A DNA stretch of 14,115 nucleotides from Candidatus Methanophaga sp. GoMg3.2 (GTDB taxonomy: Archaea > Halobacteriota > Syntropharchaeia > Alkanophagales > Methanospirareceae), in the NCBI GenBank assembly GCA_013180565.1, contig QBUN01000421.1, positions 13,052-27,166 on the forward strand. Reading direction: 5' to 3'. The position numbers were made by a program, and so were the translations under genes. Positions 6,038 to 12,236 of this stretch are shown here, piece by piece. Each line of letters opens with the position of its first letter. The stretch's first letter is position 1. The notes beneath the pieces are model-generated. The model worked only from the letters and a program-made list of their open reading frames with translations. It was not told the DNA's origin and searched no databases.

Positions 6038-7670
6038 TGCAGAAGTATCCGATTTTAGGAATAAAATCCTTCTTCCGCGATAACGTCTGTGGTATATGGC
6101 ATTTGCCGTTCTGTACTACAACATCAAACGCCTTTTCAATTATACGCTTATCGCCTTTAACAAAGACCTCCTCACCCTGCTGTAGCGGATTTGTAATGAG
6201 AAGAGCCACTAAATCGTATCCTTTTTCATCAAATAACGCCCCCATTTCTAACATAATAGCAGCTTCTTTAGCGTTTATCTCTTCTTTATCTATTACCATT
6301 ACTTGACTCACGGCAATTTTTTTATCACCCAGCGAATATTCTTTAAAATCATGAAGCAGGATCTCTTTGGCGGATTTACCTTTTATGTTTATACTTGCCT
6401 TTAAGAGTTCTTTACCATATTTGTCTATTTCAATGTCTGCGATTAGAGCTAATTTACGCGCTATTTCTTTATCTTGGTCCATTGTTGTTGATAATGTCAA
6501 TATTAACGTATCGGATAGAATACCAGAAAGAAGCAATCCCGCTATATCAGGTGGAATGTCTATCTGATGAAGGAACATTAATTGCGCAACAATCGTACAT
6601 GTGCTGCCAATAGGCTCATTGCAGACGTGAATGGGCATTAGAGTTGATATGTCCCCGACCCTATGATGGTCAATGATTTCCAATATATGCGCTTCTTGCA
6701 CGCCATCAACAGCCTGCGAAATCTCATTATGGTCAACTAGAATAACTTTTTTGCTTATCGGATGCAGTAAATCCGTCCGGGTAACAATGCTAATTAAGCG
6801 ATTATCGCTATCTACAATTAACGCACAGCGATATTTCGATTCTAAAACTCGCGGTTTCAATTCGGAGATACGCGTATAAAGTCCTGCTACCGGGACATTC
6901 TTCGACAATATCGAATAGAGGGGGGTGGATAGATCAAGTAATCTTGCGGTAGTAAAGGTATCATGAGGCGAAGAGATGACCAAAGCTCCCTTTTTAGTTG
7001 CTAACCTACGGACTTCATGGCTAATCGCGGAATTACCCGTAATTATAAGAGCCGAACAGTCAGCATTGATCAAATCTAATTGGATGTCATATCGATCGCC
7101 TAAAATAACAATGTCCCCAGGTCGAATTTTGTTTACAATCGTTGCTTTTTGCATCGCCGCGATAAAAACCCGGCCCGTTAAACTTTCAATCTTATTCGGA
7201 TTCGCAATTACCTTCCCATTTAATGTACTGACTAAGATATTCAGGTCAATCGGAGTTGTTGATAAGTCCTTGCGTCCCAGATTGCCGATGTAATATTCGG
7301 CGATGTCCTTTAGACCAACGATCCCCAATAACTTTTTACCTGAGTCTACGATCGGAACAGTGCGGATATTCTTTTCCCTTATTAAAGTCGCCGCATCTCT
7401 TATCGAGTTATTAGGTGATGCTACAATGGGATCTTTCAATTCCATATCACTGACGGTAGCGGCAAGACTTTCTATCTCCATCGGTGACTCAATTTTAAAT
7501 CGGTCGAGCACAAACTTTGTTTCGCTATTCAAACTACCAGCTCGGGCCGGGGCATAGATGTAGCGCTTATCCAGGACATTTTTGAAGTATGCGTAGCCTA
7601 TAGCGGAACAGACGGAATCAGAATCCGGATTTTTGTGGCCGATAACAAACACTTGCTTCTGAATGTTCAT
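6027..7670 (-). CDS. CBS/DRTGG-regulated manganese-dependent inorganic pyrophosphatase (family II)
   Basis: A 547-residue protein with the domain order DHH (start)-CBS-DRTGG-CBS-DHH (rest)-DHHA2. Metal and phosphate residues are all visible: H12, D16 and D18 in GHKNPDSDS; D313-H314 in VDHNE; D334-H335-H336 in IDHHR; D387 in SGILSD; K443 in HDFKEY; and R532-K533 in SRKKD. CBS1 spans about 74-130, the DRTGG domain about 135-245 (ending SSPHDTFTTARLL), and CBS2 about 248-305. The enzyme hydrolyses pyrophosphate in the cytoplasm, pulling biosynthetic reactions forward. In characterised bacterial relatives the CBS domains bind adenine nucleotides and dinucleoside polyphosphates and set activity. 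It lies 24 bases behind the archaeosortase gene with an AAAGGA site, so the two are probably cotranscribed. Confidence 0.92.
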   Translation of the reverse strand: MNIQKQVFVIGHKNPDSDSVCSAIGYAYFKNVLDKRYIYAPARAGSLNSETKFVLDRFKIESPMEIESLAATVSDMELKDPIVASPNNSIRDAATLIREKNIRTVPIVDSGKKLLGIVGLKDIAEYYIGNLGRKDLSTTPIDLNILVSTLNGKVIANPNKIESLTGRVFIAAMQKATIVNKIRPGDIVILGDRYDIQLDLINADCSALIITGNSAISHEVRRLATKKGALVISSPHDTFTTARLLDLSTPLYSILSKNVPVAGLYTRISELKPRVLESKYRCALIVDSDNRLISIVTRTDLLHPISKKVILVDHNEISQAVDGVQEAHILEIIDHHRVGDISTLMPIHVCNEPIGSTCTIVAQLMFLHQIDIPPDIAGLLLSGILSDTLILTLSTTMDQDKEIARKLALIADIEIDKYGKELLKASINIKGKSAKEILLHDFKEYSLGDKKIAVSQVMVIDKEEINAKEAAIMLEMGALFDEKGYDLVALLITNPLQQGEEVFVKGDKRIIEKAFDVVVQNGKCHIPQTLSRKKDFIPKIGYFCTTS

Positions 7671-7694
7671 GAACTATGCATTCCTTTTGATAGC

Positions 7695-8519
7695 TTAAAT
7701 AGCTTTGTGTATGCGGAAGGAGCTCTTTACTGCTGCGATAAAGTCCTCTACAAAGTCCAATGCCTCCGGTAGTATCTTGAATACAGCATAAGCAATAGCA
7801 ATCAGAGCAAGCAGTGCGAATATTCTTGCAATTACGTTGTGAGCGATAAAAAAGCTGTCGAGTGGTGGGCCAAACCAATTCTCGAAATACGCTGCGCTGA
7901 CAAAAACGTCTCTGGCTATATTCAATACATAAATAACCGGTACCGAGACAAAAAAGGCTTTTAGCTTTCGTCTTATTGGTGCGTTTACACCAAAGATCAG
8001 TCCAATAAATATAACCATGCCCTGTATCGCAGTGCAAGCTAAGATTATCGTTATCGGTTGATAGATTAGATGAAAAGAACTGTCGGTTGTGTAAATGCAG
8101 GAAGGCTGGACCATATAAACGCCCACATTGAAACTATTTAGCACAATAGCGGTGATTTTAGCGGTAATGAATATGAGCGAATCACCGAGAAAGGTGATCT
8201 CGGCGAAAGGGAAGTAGAAGACAGCAGCTATAAGCGCGATTTTTGTTAGCGTGTAAAGCGAATCCTCTTCTCTTCTTTCGCTTAGCGTTGGCCTTAGCAT
8301 AATGAAAGCTAAAATAAGCGATAACACAAGAAGTACGAGGACTAAAGAAGCGTCAAAGTATTCTTCCTTAGCTAAGTAATCGTCCGCCTCGAAATAGCAG
8401 TAACCGGCGATTAATATCCAACCCGGAGCGCTTACCGCTCTCTTATGCACTAACAGCGCCAGAAAGAGAAAGCCTATTGCAATAAACGGGAGGCTGAACT
8501 GGATGACCGATTCAATCAT
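7695..8519 (-). CDS. artA: Archaeosortase A (PGF-CTERM sorting transpeptidase)
   Basis: A 274-residue polytopic membrane protein with about eight helices, of the exosortase/archaeosortase superfamily. The catalytic Cys is C162 in LACTAIQGMVIFIGLIFG; the conserved Arg is R203 in LNIARDVFVSAAY, 41 residues on, the same distance as C173-R214 in the Haloferax enzyme (from memory). A third conserved region, AHNVIARIFAL, supplies H227 and R232. ArtA cuts the C-terminal PGF-CTERM tail of secreted S-layer-type proteins and joins the new end to an archaeal lipid. A TATA-like box about 25 bases upstream suggests a leaderless mRNA. The target proteins are not in this window. The pyrophosphatase gene follows 24 bases later. 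Confidence 0.87.
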   Translation of the reverse strand: MIESVIQFSLPFIAIGFLFLALLVHKRAVSAPGWILIAGYCYFEADDYLAKEEYFDASLVLVLLVLSLILAFIMLRPTLSERREEDSLYTLTKIALIAAVFYFPFAEITFLGDSLIFITAKITAIVLNSFNVGVYMVQPSCIYTTDSSFHLIYQPITIILACTAIQGMVIFIGLIFGVNAPIRRKLKAFFVSVPVIYVLNIARDVFVSAAYFENWFGPPLDSFFIAHNVIARIFALLALIAIAYAVFKILPEALDFVEDFIAAVKSSFRIHKAI

Positions 8520-8538
8520 AAATATCTAAGGATAAAAG

Positions 8539-8550
8539 TGTTATAAAAAA
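8539..8550 (-). promoter_or_regulatory. TATA-like promoter of artA
   Basis: On the minus strand the bases read TTTTTTATAACA. The box centre is about 25 bases upstream of the artA ATG (8517-8519), so transcription should begin at or within a base or two of the start codon. Confidence 0.5.
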
Positions 8551-8573
8551 GAAATGAACTTCTCTCACCAACC

Positions 8574-8581
8574 TTTATAAA
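8574..8581 (+). promoter_or_regulatory. TATA box of the ribosomal/RNA polymerase cluster
   Basis: TTTATAAA on the plus strand. Normal spacing gives a transcription start near 8603, about 26 bases before the L18e ATG and about six before a tiny upstream ORF at 8609. Confidence 0.6.
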
Positions 8582-8608
8582 GTGGTAACCTAAAAGATTC
8601 AAAGGCGA

Positions 8609-8632
8609 ATGGCGAAAGCGAAAAGAAGATGA
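8609..8632 (+). CDS. Seven-codon upstream ORF overlapping the L18e start (possible leader peptide)
   Basis: The codons read M-A-K-A-K-R-R then TGA. The stop overlaps the L18e start codon as ATGA, the arrangement used for translational coupling. The bases before its ATG (CAAAGGCGA) resemble those before the L13 ATG (CAAAGGCG). It starts only a few bases after the inferred transcription start. Whether it is translated is unproven; it may be chance in a purine-rich leader. Confidence 0.3.
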   Translation: MAKAKRR

Positions 8633-8988
8633 GAAGAAAAAGGAAGACAAACCCACAGCTTGATAAGCTAATAGATGATTTGAATAAGAATGCAAGAGAA
8701 AGCAGTGCACCTATATGGCGCGATATAGCGAAGCGGTTAGAGCGACCACGAAGGAATTACGCAGAGGTGAACTTGAGTAGGATAAATAGATATTCAAATG
8801 CAAATGATACGATATTAGTGCCTGGGAAGGTACTGAGTGCGGGAGCGATTGATAAACCGGTTACTGTTGCCGCATTGGGATTCAGTAAAAAGGCGTACGA
8901 AAAAATCAGTAATGGCGGGAAGTGCATACGTATCGAGGAATTGATAAAAGCAAATCCTAAAGGATCCGGTGTGAAGATAATCGCTTAA
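8629..8988 (+). CDS. rpl18e: 50S ribosomal protein L18e
   Basis: A 119-residue basic protein of the archaeal/eukaryotic L18e family (related to bacterial L15). Family landmarks are KTNPQL near the start, [26 protein letters not shown], the VPGKVLSAG turn, [16 protein letters not shown] and the ending [11 protein letters not shown]. It is a component of the large ribosomal subunit. It leads the conserved archaeal cluster L18e-L13-S9-rpoN-rpoK. There is no strong ribosome binding site; the start codon overlaps the stop of a seven-codon upstream ORF, which could deliver ribosomes. Confidence 0.95.
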   Translation: MRRKRKTNPQLDKLIDDLNKNARESSAPIWRDIAKRLERPRRNYAEVNLSRINRYSNANDTILVPGKVLSAGAIDKPVTVAALGFSKKAYEKISNGGKCIRIEELIKANPKGSGVKIIA

Positions 8989-9024
8989 TTCAATTTAATA
9001 AAATAACATAAGATAACAAAGGCG

Positions 9025-9468
9025 ATGGAAGAGGAAATGGAGATAGTAGATGGGGATGGTCTCATTTTGGGTAGATTGGCGAGTGGAGTAGCGAAAGAAT
9101 TGCTAAACGATACGGAGAAGGAAATCGCAATCGTTAACGCAGAACGAGTGGTAATAAGTGGCTCAAAAGTGAGAACTTTTAAGGATTACAAACAGATGAA
9201 GGACAGAGGCTCCAGAGAACAAGGACCTTTCTTCCCTAGAATGCCTGATAGAATTCTAAAGCGAACAATAAGGGGGATGCTCCCCTATAAGCGGGCAAGG
9301 GGCAAAGATGCACTCTCACGAGTGAAAGTTTATCTGGGCATACCAGAAGAATATGAAAAGATGGAACGGAAAAGGGTAGAATATGCAGAGGCTTATAGGT
9401 TGTCTCGTAAATACGTAACCTTGGGGGAGGTGAGTGAAAAGTTAGGATGGTCACCAAAGCAAAGGTAA
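9025..9468 (+). CDS. rpl13: 50S ribosomal protein L13
   Basis: A 147-residue protein matching archaeal L13 (uL13): VDGDGLILGRLASGVAKELL at the N-terminus, IVNAERVVISGSK, then RGSREQGPFFPRMPDRILKRTIRGMLPYKRARGKDAL, and KVYLGIPEEYE. It binds 23S rRNA in the large subunit. A second possible start is ATG 9037. The last seven codons overlap the start of S9 and lie in an exact 18-base tandem duplication; the L13 stop is in the first copy, so the second copy does not change L13. Confidence 0.96.
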   Translation: MEEEMEIVDGDGLILGRLASGVAKELLNDTEKEIAIVNAERVVISGSKVRTFKDYKQMKDRGSREQGPFFPRMPDRILKRTIRGMLPYKRARGKDALSRVKVYLGIPEEYEKMERKRVEYAEAYRLSRKYVTLGEVSEKLGWSPKQR

Positions 9469-9896
9469 AAACCAAAGCAAAGGTAAAAAAGGTAGTTAAT
9501 CAGGTAGGTAAGAGGAAGACTGCAGTTGCACGAGTAACGATAAAAGAGGGTAAGGGAGAAGTGAGGATAAACAAGAAGCCACTGGAAATAATGGAGCCAG
9601 AAGTGGTAAGAACAAAAATATCAGAACCTTTGTTTATCGCTTCCCAGCTTCCGGATGTTGATATTGAGGGCATTGATGTGGCGGTAAATGTAAAAGGGGG
9701 CGGTTTTATGGGGCAGGCAGAGGCTGTTCGGACCGCTATAGCTCGTGGATTAGTGGAGTGGACGGCAAGTGAACTGTTGAAGGAGTCTTATCTGGAGTAT
9801 GATAGAAGCTTGTTCGTCAGTGACATGCGGAATAAGGAGCTAAAAAAAGCCGGTGCAAAGGGTGCAAGGGCAAAGAGGCAGAAGTCTTATCGGTGA
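9447..9896 (+). CDS. rps9: 30S ribosomal protein S9
   Basis: A 149-residue protein of the S9 (uS9) family. After an unusual Lys/Val-rich N-terminus, the family core begins at VVNQVGKRKTAVARVTIKEGKGEVRINKKPLE and includes VNVKGGGFMGQAEAVRTAIARGLV. The C-terminus KGARAKRQKSYR is the conserved tail that reaches the decoding region of the small subunit. It overlaps L13 by 22 bases and is preceded by GGGGGAGGTGA within L13, about 13 bases upstream. The extra N-terminal residues come from an 18-base duplication that doubles the block TKAKVK. Confidence 0.96.
   Translation: MVTKAKVKTKAKVKKVVNQVGKRKTAVARVTIKEGKGEVRINKKPLEIMEPEVVRTKISEPLFIASQLPDVDIEGIDVAVNVKGGGFMGQAEAVRTAIARGLVEWTASELLKESYLEYDRSLFVSDMRNKELKKAGAKGARAKRQKSYR
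9453..9488 (+). repeat. Exact 18-base tandem duplication in the L13/S9 overlap
   Basis: The unit ACCAAAGCAAAGGTAAAA occurs twice head to tail (9453-9470 and 9471-9488) with no mismatch. In the S9 frame it gives TKAKVKTKAKVK with identical codons; in the L13 frame the first copy holds the stop TAA. Confidence 0.97.
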
Positions 9897-9903
9897 TGGG
9901 TTT

Positions 9904-10089
9904 ATGATTCCTGTTAGATGTTACACATGTGGAAGAATTGTATCAGACGTTTGGGATGTCTATAAAGAGCGGATAAAGCAAGAGGATCCGGGGCAAGTGC
10001 TGGACGATTTGGGTGTAAAGAGATACTGCTGTCGGCGAATGCTTCTAACGCACGCAGAGTTGATAGACGAGATTGCACCGTATGAATGA
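9904..10089 (+). CDS. rpoN: DNA-directed RNA polymerase subunit N (Rpb10 homologue)
   Basis: A 61-residue protein starting MIPVRCYTCGR, with the zinc-binding Cys pattern CYTCG near the start and YCCRRMLLTH in the middle, as in all archaeal RpoN and eukaryotic Rpb10. It helps assemble the RpoD-RpoL-RpoN-RpoP platform of RNA polymerase. Start is ATG 9904, seven bases after the S9 stop, where GGTGATGGG may serve as a ribosome binding site; a longer frame from 9853 runs inside S9 and is not needed. The stop is only two bases before the tRNA gene. Confidence 0.95.
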   Translation: MIPVRCYTCGRIVSDVWDVYKERIKQEDPGQVLDDLGVKRYCCRRMLLTHAELIDEIAPYE

Positions 10090-10091
10090 TG

Positions 10092-10166
10092 GGGGTTGTA
10101 GGGTAGCTTGGACTATCCTTCGGCGTTCGGGATGCCGAGACCTGAGTTCAAATCTCAGCAACCCCA
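10092..10166 (+). tRNA. tRNA-Pro, anticodon CGG
   Basis: A cloverleaf can be drawn by hand: acceptor GGGGTTG (10092-10098) with CAACCCC (10159-10165) and discriminator A; D stem GGGT/ATCC; anticodon stem CGGCG (10121-10125) with TGCCG (10133-10137) closed by a G-T pair; loop TTCGGGA with anticodon CGG at 10128-10130 and the G37 usual for tRNA-Pro; T stem CTGAG/CTCAG with loop TTCAAAT. No intron and no encoded CCA, so the end must be added. Two bases, not one, lie between the D and anticodon stems in my drawing. It reads codon CCG. It sits between rpoN and rpoK on the same strand, so processing would have to free it from the mRNA if they are cotranscribed. Confidence 0.93.
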
Positions 10167-10198
10167 TTTTGTCATATTAGGGTTAAAGGTCGGTTTTC

Positions 10199-10381
10199 TT
10201 GGAAGAAAAAAGAGAGAAATACACGAAATATGAAAAAGCGCGTATCATAGGTGCACGAGCACTGCAGATAGCTATGGGTGCGCCTGTGCTCATAGAAACA
10301 GAAGAACTAGACCCCACGGAGATCGCTATCGAGGAATTTGAAAAGGGTGTTGTTCCTATAACCGTGAGGAGGGAGGACTAA
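10199..10381 (+). CDS. rpoK: DNA-directed RNA polymerase subunit K (Rpb6 homologue)
   Basis: A 60-residue protein with the family core [26 protein letters not shown] and the C-terminal [13 protein letters not shown], matching archaeal RpoK and eukaryotic Rpb6/Omega, which holds the clamp side of RNA polymerase together. The only usable start is TTG at 10199: an in-frame stop lies at 10184-10186 and there is no ATG before residue 26, which is inside the core. AAAGG at 10185-10189 is a suitable ribosome binding site. It follows the tRNA by 32 bases. Its stop codon lies in the left arm of an inverted repeat that reaches the ribH ribosome binding site. Confidence 0.92.
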   Translation: MEEKREKYTKYEKARIIGARALQIAMGAPVLIETEELDPTEIAIEEFEKGVVPITVRRED

Positions 10382-10406
10382 TATCAAGTTCCTTATAGGA
10401 TATTAG
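10378..10406 (+). promoter_or_regulatory. Inverted repeat between rpoK and ribH, touching the ribH ribosome binding site
   Basis: CTAATATC (10378-10385) and GATATTAG (10399-10406) are perfect 8-base complements around a 13-base loop. The left arm includes the rpoK stop codon. The right arm covers the first two bases of AGGTGG (10405-10410), the ribosome binding site of ribH. It could be an RNA stem or a protein operator. The stem is AU-rich and weak. Confidence 0.4.
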
Positions 10407-10416
10407 GTGGTTGAAA

Positions 10417-10854
10417 ATGGTAGAAGAAGAGAGGAAGGAAGAGATAAAATTGGGGTTTGTCGTCTCTGAGTTTCACAGGGACATTACCTATCAGATGGAA
10501 ATATTGGGGAAGGAACATGCGGCGTTTCTTGGGGCGACAGTATCTCGCAGCATATATACGCCTGGAACGTTTGACATGCCTCTTGCAGTGAAGAAACTGC
10601 TAACAGACAAAGAGCAGGAAGTAGATGCAGTTGTCACTCTGGGCTGCGTAATCGCTGGTGCAACCAAGCATGATGAAGCGATAGCATCGCAGCTCACGCG
10701 GAAAATAATGGACCTTGCGCTGGAATATGATAAGCCGGTTACTTTGGGCGTGGCAGGGCCTGGGATGACGAGGTTAGAAGCGCAAGAACGTGTTGACTAT
10801 GCAAAAAGGGCAGTCGAAGCTGCGGTAAAGATGGTGAAGAGATTGAGGGATTAA
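10417..10854 (+). CDS. ribH: 6,7-dimethyl-8-ribityllumazine synthase
   Basis: A 145-residue protein of the RibH family. LGFVVSEFHRDITYQMEILG binds substrate near the N-terminus; TPGTFDMPLAVKKLL and VTLGCVIAGATKHDEAIASQ carry the conserved loops, with the catalytic His in TKHD; the end NYAKRAV-like YAKRAVEAAV fits. It condenses the ribitylaminopyrimidine with dihydroxybutanone phosphate to give the riboflavin precursor; in methanogen-type archaea this also shares a precursor with F420. I choose ATG 10417 because AGGTGG at 10405-10410 gives a six-base spacer; a TTG at 10411 is too close to it. It follows rpoK by 35 bases and may be in the same transcript. Confidence 0.93.
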   Translation: MVEEERKEEIKLGFVVSEFHRDITYQMEILGKEHAAFLGATVSRSIYTPGTFDMPLAVKKLLTDKEQEVDAVVTLGCVIAGATKHDEAIASQLTRKIMDLALEYDKPVTLGVAGPGMTRLEAQERVDYAKRAVEAAVKMVKRLRD

Positions 10855-10869
10855 GAATAAATCCTAAAT

Positions 10870-10900
10870 ACTAAATTCAAAAAATAGATTTTATTTAGTT
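10870..10900. terminator. Possible terminator between convergent ribH and cbiB
   Basis: ACTAAAT (10870-10876) and ATTTAGT (10893-10899) form a 7-base inverted repeat with a run of A's and T's between. It lies just past the ribH stop in the gap where both transcripts must end. Weak stem; AT richness alone could do the job. Confidence 0.3.
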
Positions 10901-10952
10901 CGTTCTTGAAATGGATTGGTCTTCATATGCCCGCTCAATTAATTAGCCCTAT

Positions 10953-11993
10953 TTAATAAAGGATAGCAATCACAACGATGCAAACAAAAGCAAAAGTAAT
11001 TGTACTTCTTTTTACTATTCTTATTGCTCTCGCTATATGTTCCACGCTTGCAACTCCAAAGCCTTCTCCCACCGTGTAATAGCCGATCTTCTCCAGCTTC
11101 ACTTTTAATGCATGGCTCATCGCGACTATTGTCAAATGCACACCTTCAGTCTCGTTCACGGTTTTCCACACATCCTTCAATTTTGCCTTACTTGCTAATA
11201 TTAACAGTCCAACGGCAATCCGTTCGGGTATGTAATTCAGCACGTCATCTGCTTTTGCCGAGAACCAGCCGAAATGAATGTATCGCCTGGTTTTATAGCC
11301 CACAACTGCATCTAAGGTATTTACCACTCGATAGACCATAGCACCAAAGACGCCGAAGAAAGCGAAATAGAAGAAGGGTGAGATAACGCTATCGGTCAAG
11401 TTCTCCGCCACCGATTCAATGGTTGCAGAGTTGAGATGCTCATCATCCAAATCAGATACGTCTCTGCTGACCATCTTTCCCACTGATGCTCGTTTCGATT
11501 TTAGATTATCCGCTTGCCACGCTTTCCGACCAAATCGTTCTAAACCACTTATCGTGAATGTCATCTTGAAAATAAGCGACCCCAAAACGATGTATACGAG
11601 TTCTGGTAGACAAGGGAGCATTAAACAAGGCAAGGAGAAGCTAGAAATTGTAAGCAGTGCATACACCACACCAAGGATCTTTTCCCTTCTCGCTCTTCCA
11701 CGCCTCGTGATTCTGTCAAAGAGATACATTAACCGGCTTATCCATACGAGGGGATAATATTTCTCTATCTTCTCCGGTGGGTCGCCAATGGTCAGGTCTA
11801 TAAGTATAGCAATAGCGAAAATAACGATCTGATCTATGAGCAATTTTCGGGTTTGTAACTGTAACGAGCTCATAAAATTCCAAAACAGAATATGAGACAG
11901 TAGAACAAAACAAATTAGGAATAGGGAGTAGAGAATAGGTAAGCCACCTATTTGACTACGGGTTACATGACTATGCGCTACGGGTTTTTTCAT
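10953..11993 (-). CDS. cbiB: Cobalamin biosynthesis protein CbiB/CobD (adenosylcobinamide-phosphate synthase)
   Basis: About 346 residues, polytopic membrane protein. Family motifs: ILIDLTIGDPPEKIEKYYPLVWISRL (GDPP at about 70-73), SRDVSDLDDEHLNSATIESVAENLTDSVISPFFYF, and VNTLDAVVGYKTRRYIHFGWFSAKADDVLNYIPERI. It attaches the aminopropanol-type linker to adenosylcobyric acid in cobamide synthesis. I choose ATG at 11991-11993 because a TATA-like box lies about 25 bases upstream, which implies a leaderless mRNA. The frame remains open back to TTG 12077, upstream of that box. A shorter start at ATG 11873 would give the usual ~306 residues and would drop an extra hydrophobic segment at about residues 18-40. 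Methanogen-type archaea need cobamides for methyl transfer. Confidence 0.85.
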   Translation of the reverse strand: MKKPVAHSHVTRSQIGGLPILYSLFLICFVLLSHILFWNFMSSLQLQTRKLLIDQIVIFAIAILIDLTIGDPPEKIEKYYPLVWISRLMYLFDRITRRGRARREKILGVVYALLTISSFSLPCLMLPCLPELVYIVLGSLIFKMTFTISGLERFGRKAWQADNLKSKRASVGKMVSRDVSDLDDEHLNSATIESVAENLTDSVISPFFYFAFFGVFGAMVYRVVNTLDAVVGYKTRRYIHFGWFSAKADDVLNYIPERIAVGLLILASKAKLKDVWKTVNETEGVHLTIVAMSHALKVKLEKIGYYTVGEGFGVASVEHIARAIRIVKRSTITFAFVCIVVIAILY

Positions 11994-12012
11994 TGTAGAT
12001 AAAGTACTACTA

Positions 12013-12021
12013 CCTATAAAT
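12013..12021 (-). promoter_or_regulatory. TATA-like promoter of cbiB
   Basis: On the minus strand the bases read ATTTATAGG, centred about 25 bases before the ATG at 11993, inside an A/T-rich stretch. This spacing is what decides the start chosen for cbiB. Confidence 0.5.
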
Positions 12022-12029
12022 TTAATTTG

Positions 12030-12151
12030 GGACGCAGATTTACACAAACCTTTTCTTAAAAAGAAAAGCTTTACCAAAAGAACATTTGTGTTTTTCTTTT
12101 AGCACAGGTTTTCTTTTTGTAAAAAAGAAAAAGTGTTGTGTTAATCTGTGT
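12030..12151. repeat. Imperfect long inverted repeat with nested hairpins between cbiB and the ABC operon
   Basis: The outer arms are GACGCAGATTTACACAA (from 12031) and, on the other strand, GACACAGATTAACACAA (from about 12151 leftward), alike at 15 of 17 bases. Inside are two perfect stems: CTTTTCTT-AAA-AAGAAAAG (12050-12068) and TTTTCTTTTT-GTA-AAAAAGAAAA (12109-12131). On the minus strand, T-rich tracts here would end the ABC transcript. It may be a terminator, a small decayed mobile element or a dispersed genomic repeat. The whole gap 11994-12236 holds no convincing gene. Confidence 0.7.
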
Positions 12152-12236
12152 CAATAATTATTTAATTTTAGTTGGATATTATGCTTTCTTGATTCGTTCA
12201 GACCATAACATAAATACGTCCCCCCTCCCCTAAAAT

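Noticed and set aside
6037..7557. Several plus-strand open frames of 66-105 codons across the pyrophosphatase gene
   Set aside because: They are antisense shadows of a strongly supported 547-residue gene and show no family likeness.
7618..8037. 139-codon minus-strand frame inside artA
   Set aside because: Cysteine-rich, low-complexity shadow in another frame of artA, which has catalytic motifs conserved.
11994..12077. Longer start of cbiB at TTG 12077
   Set aside because: The extra codons lie upstream of the TATA-like box and within the inverted-repeat region; the residues are unlike the family.
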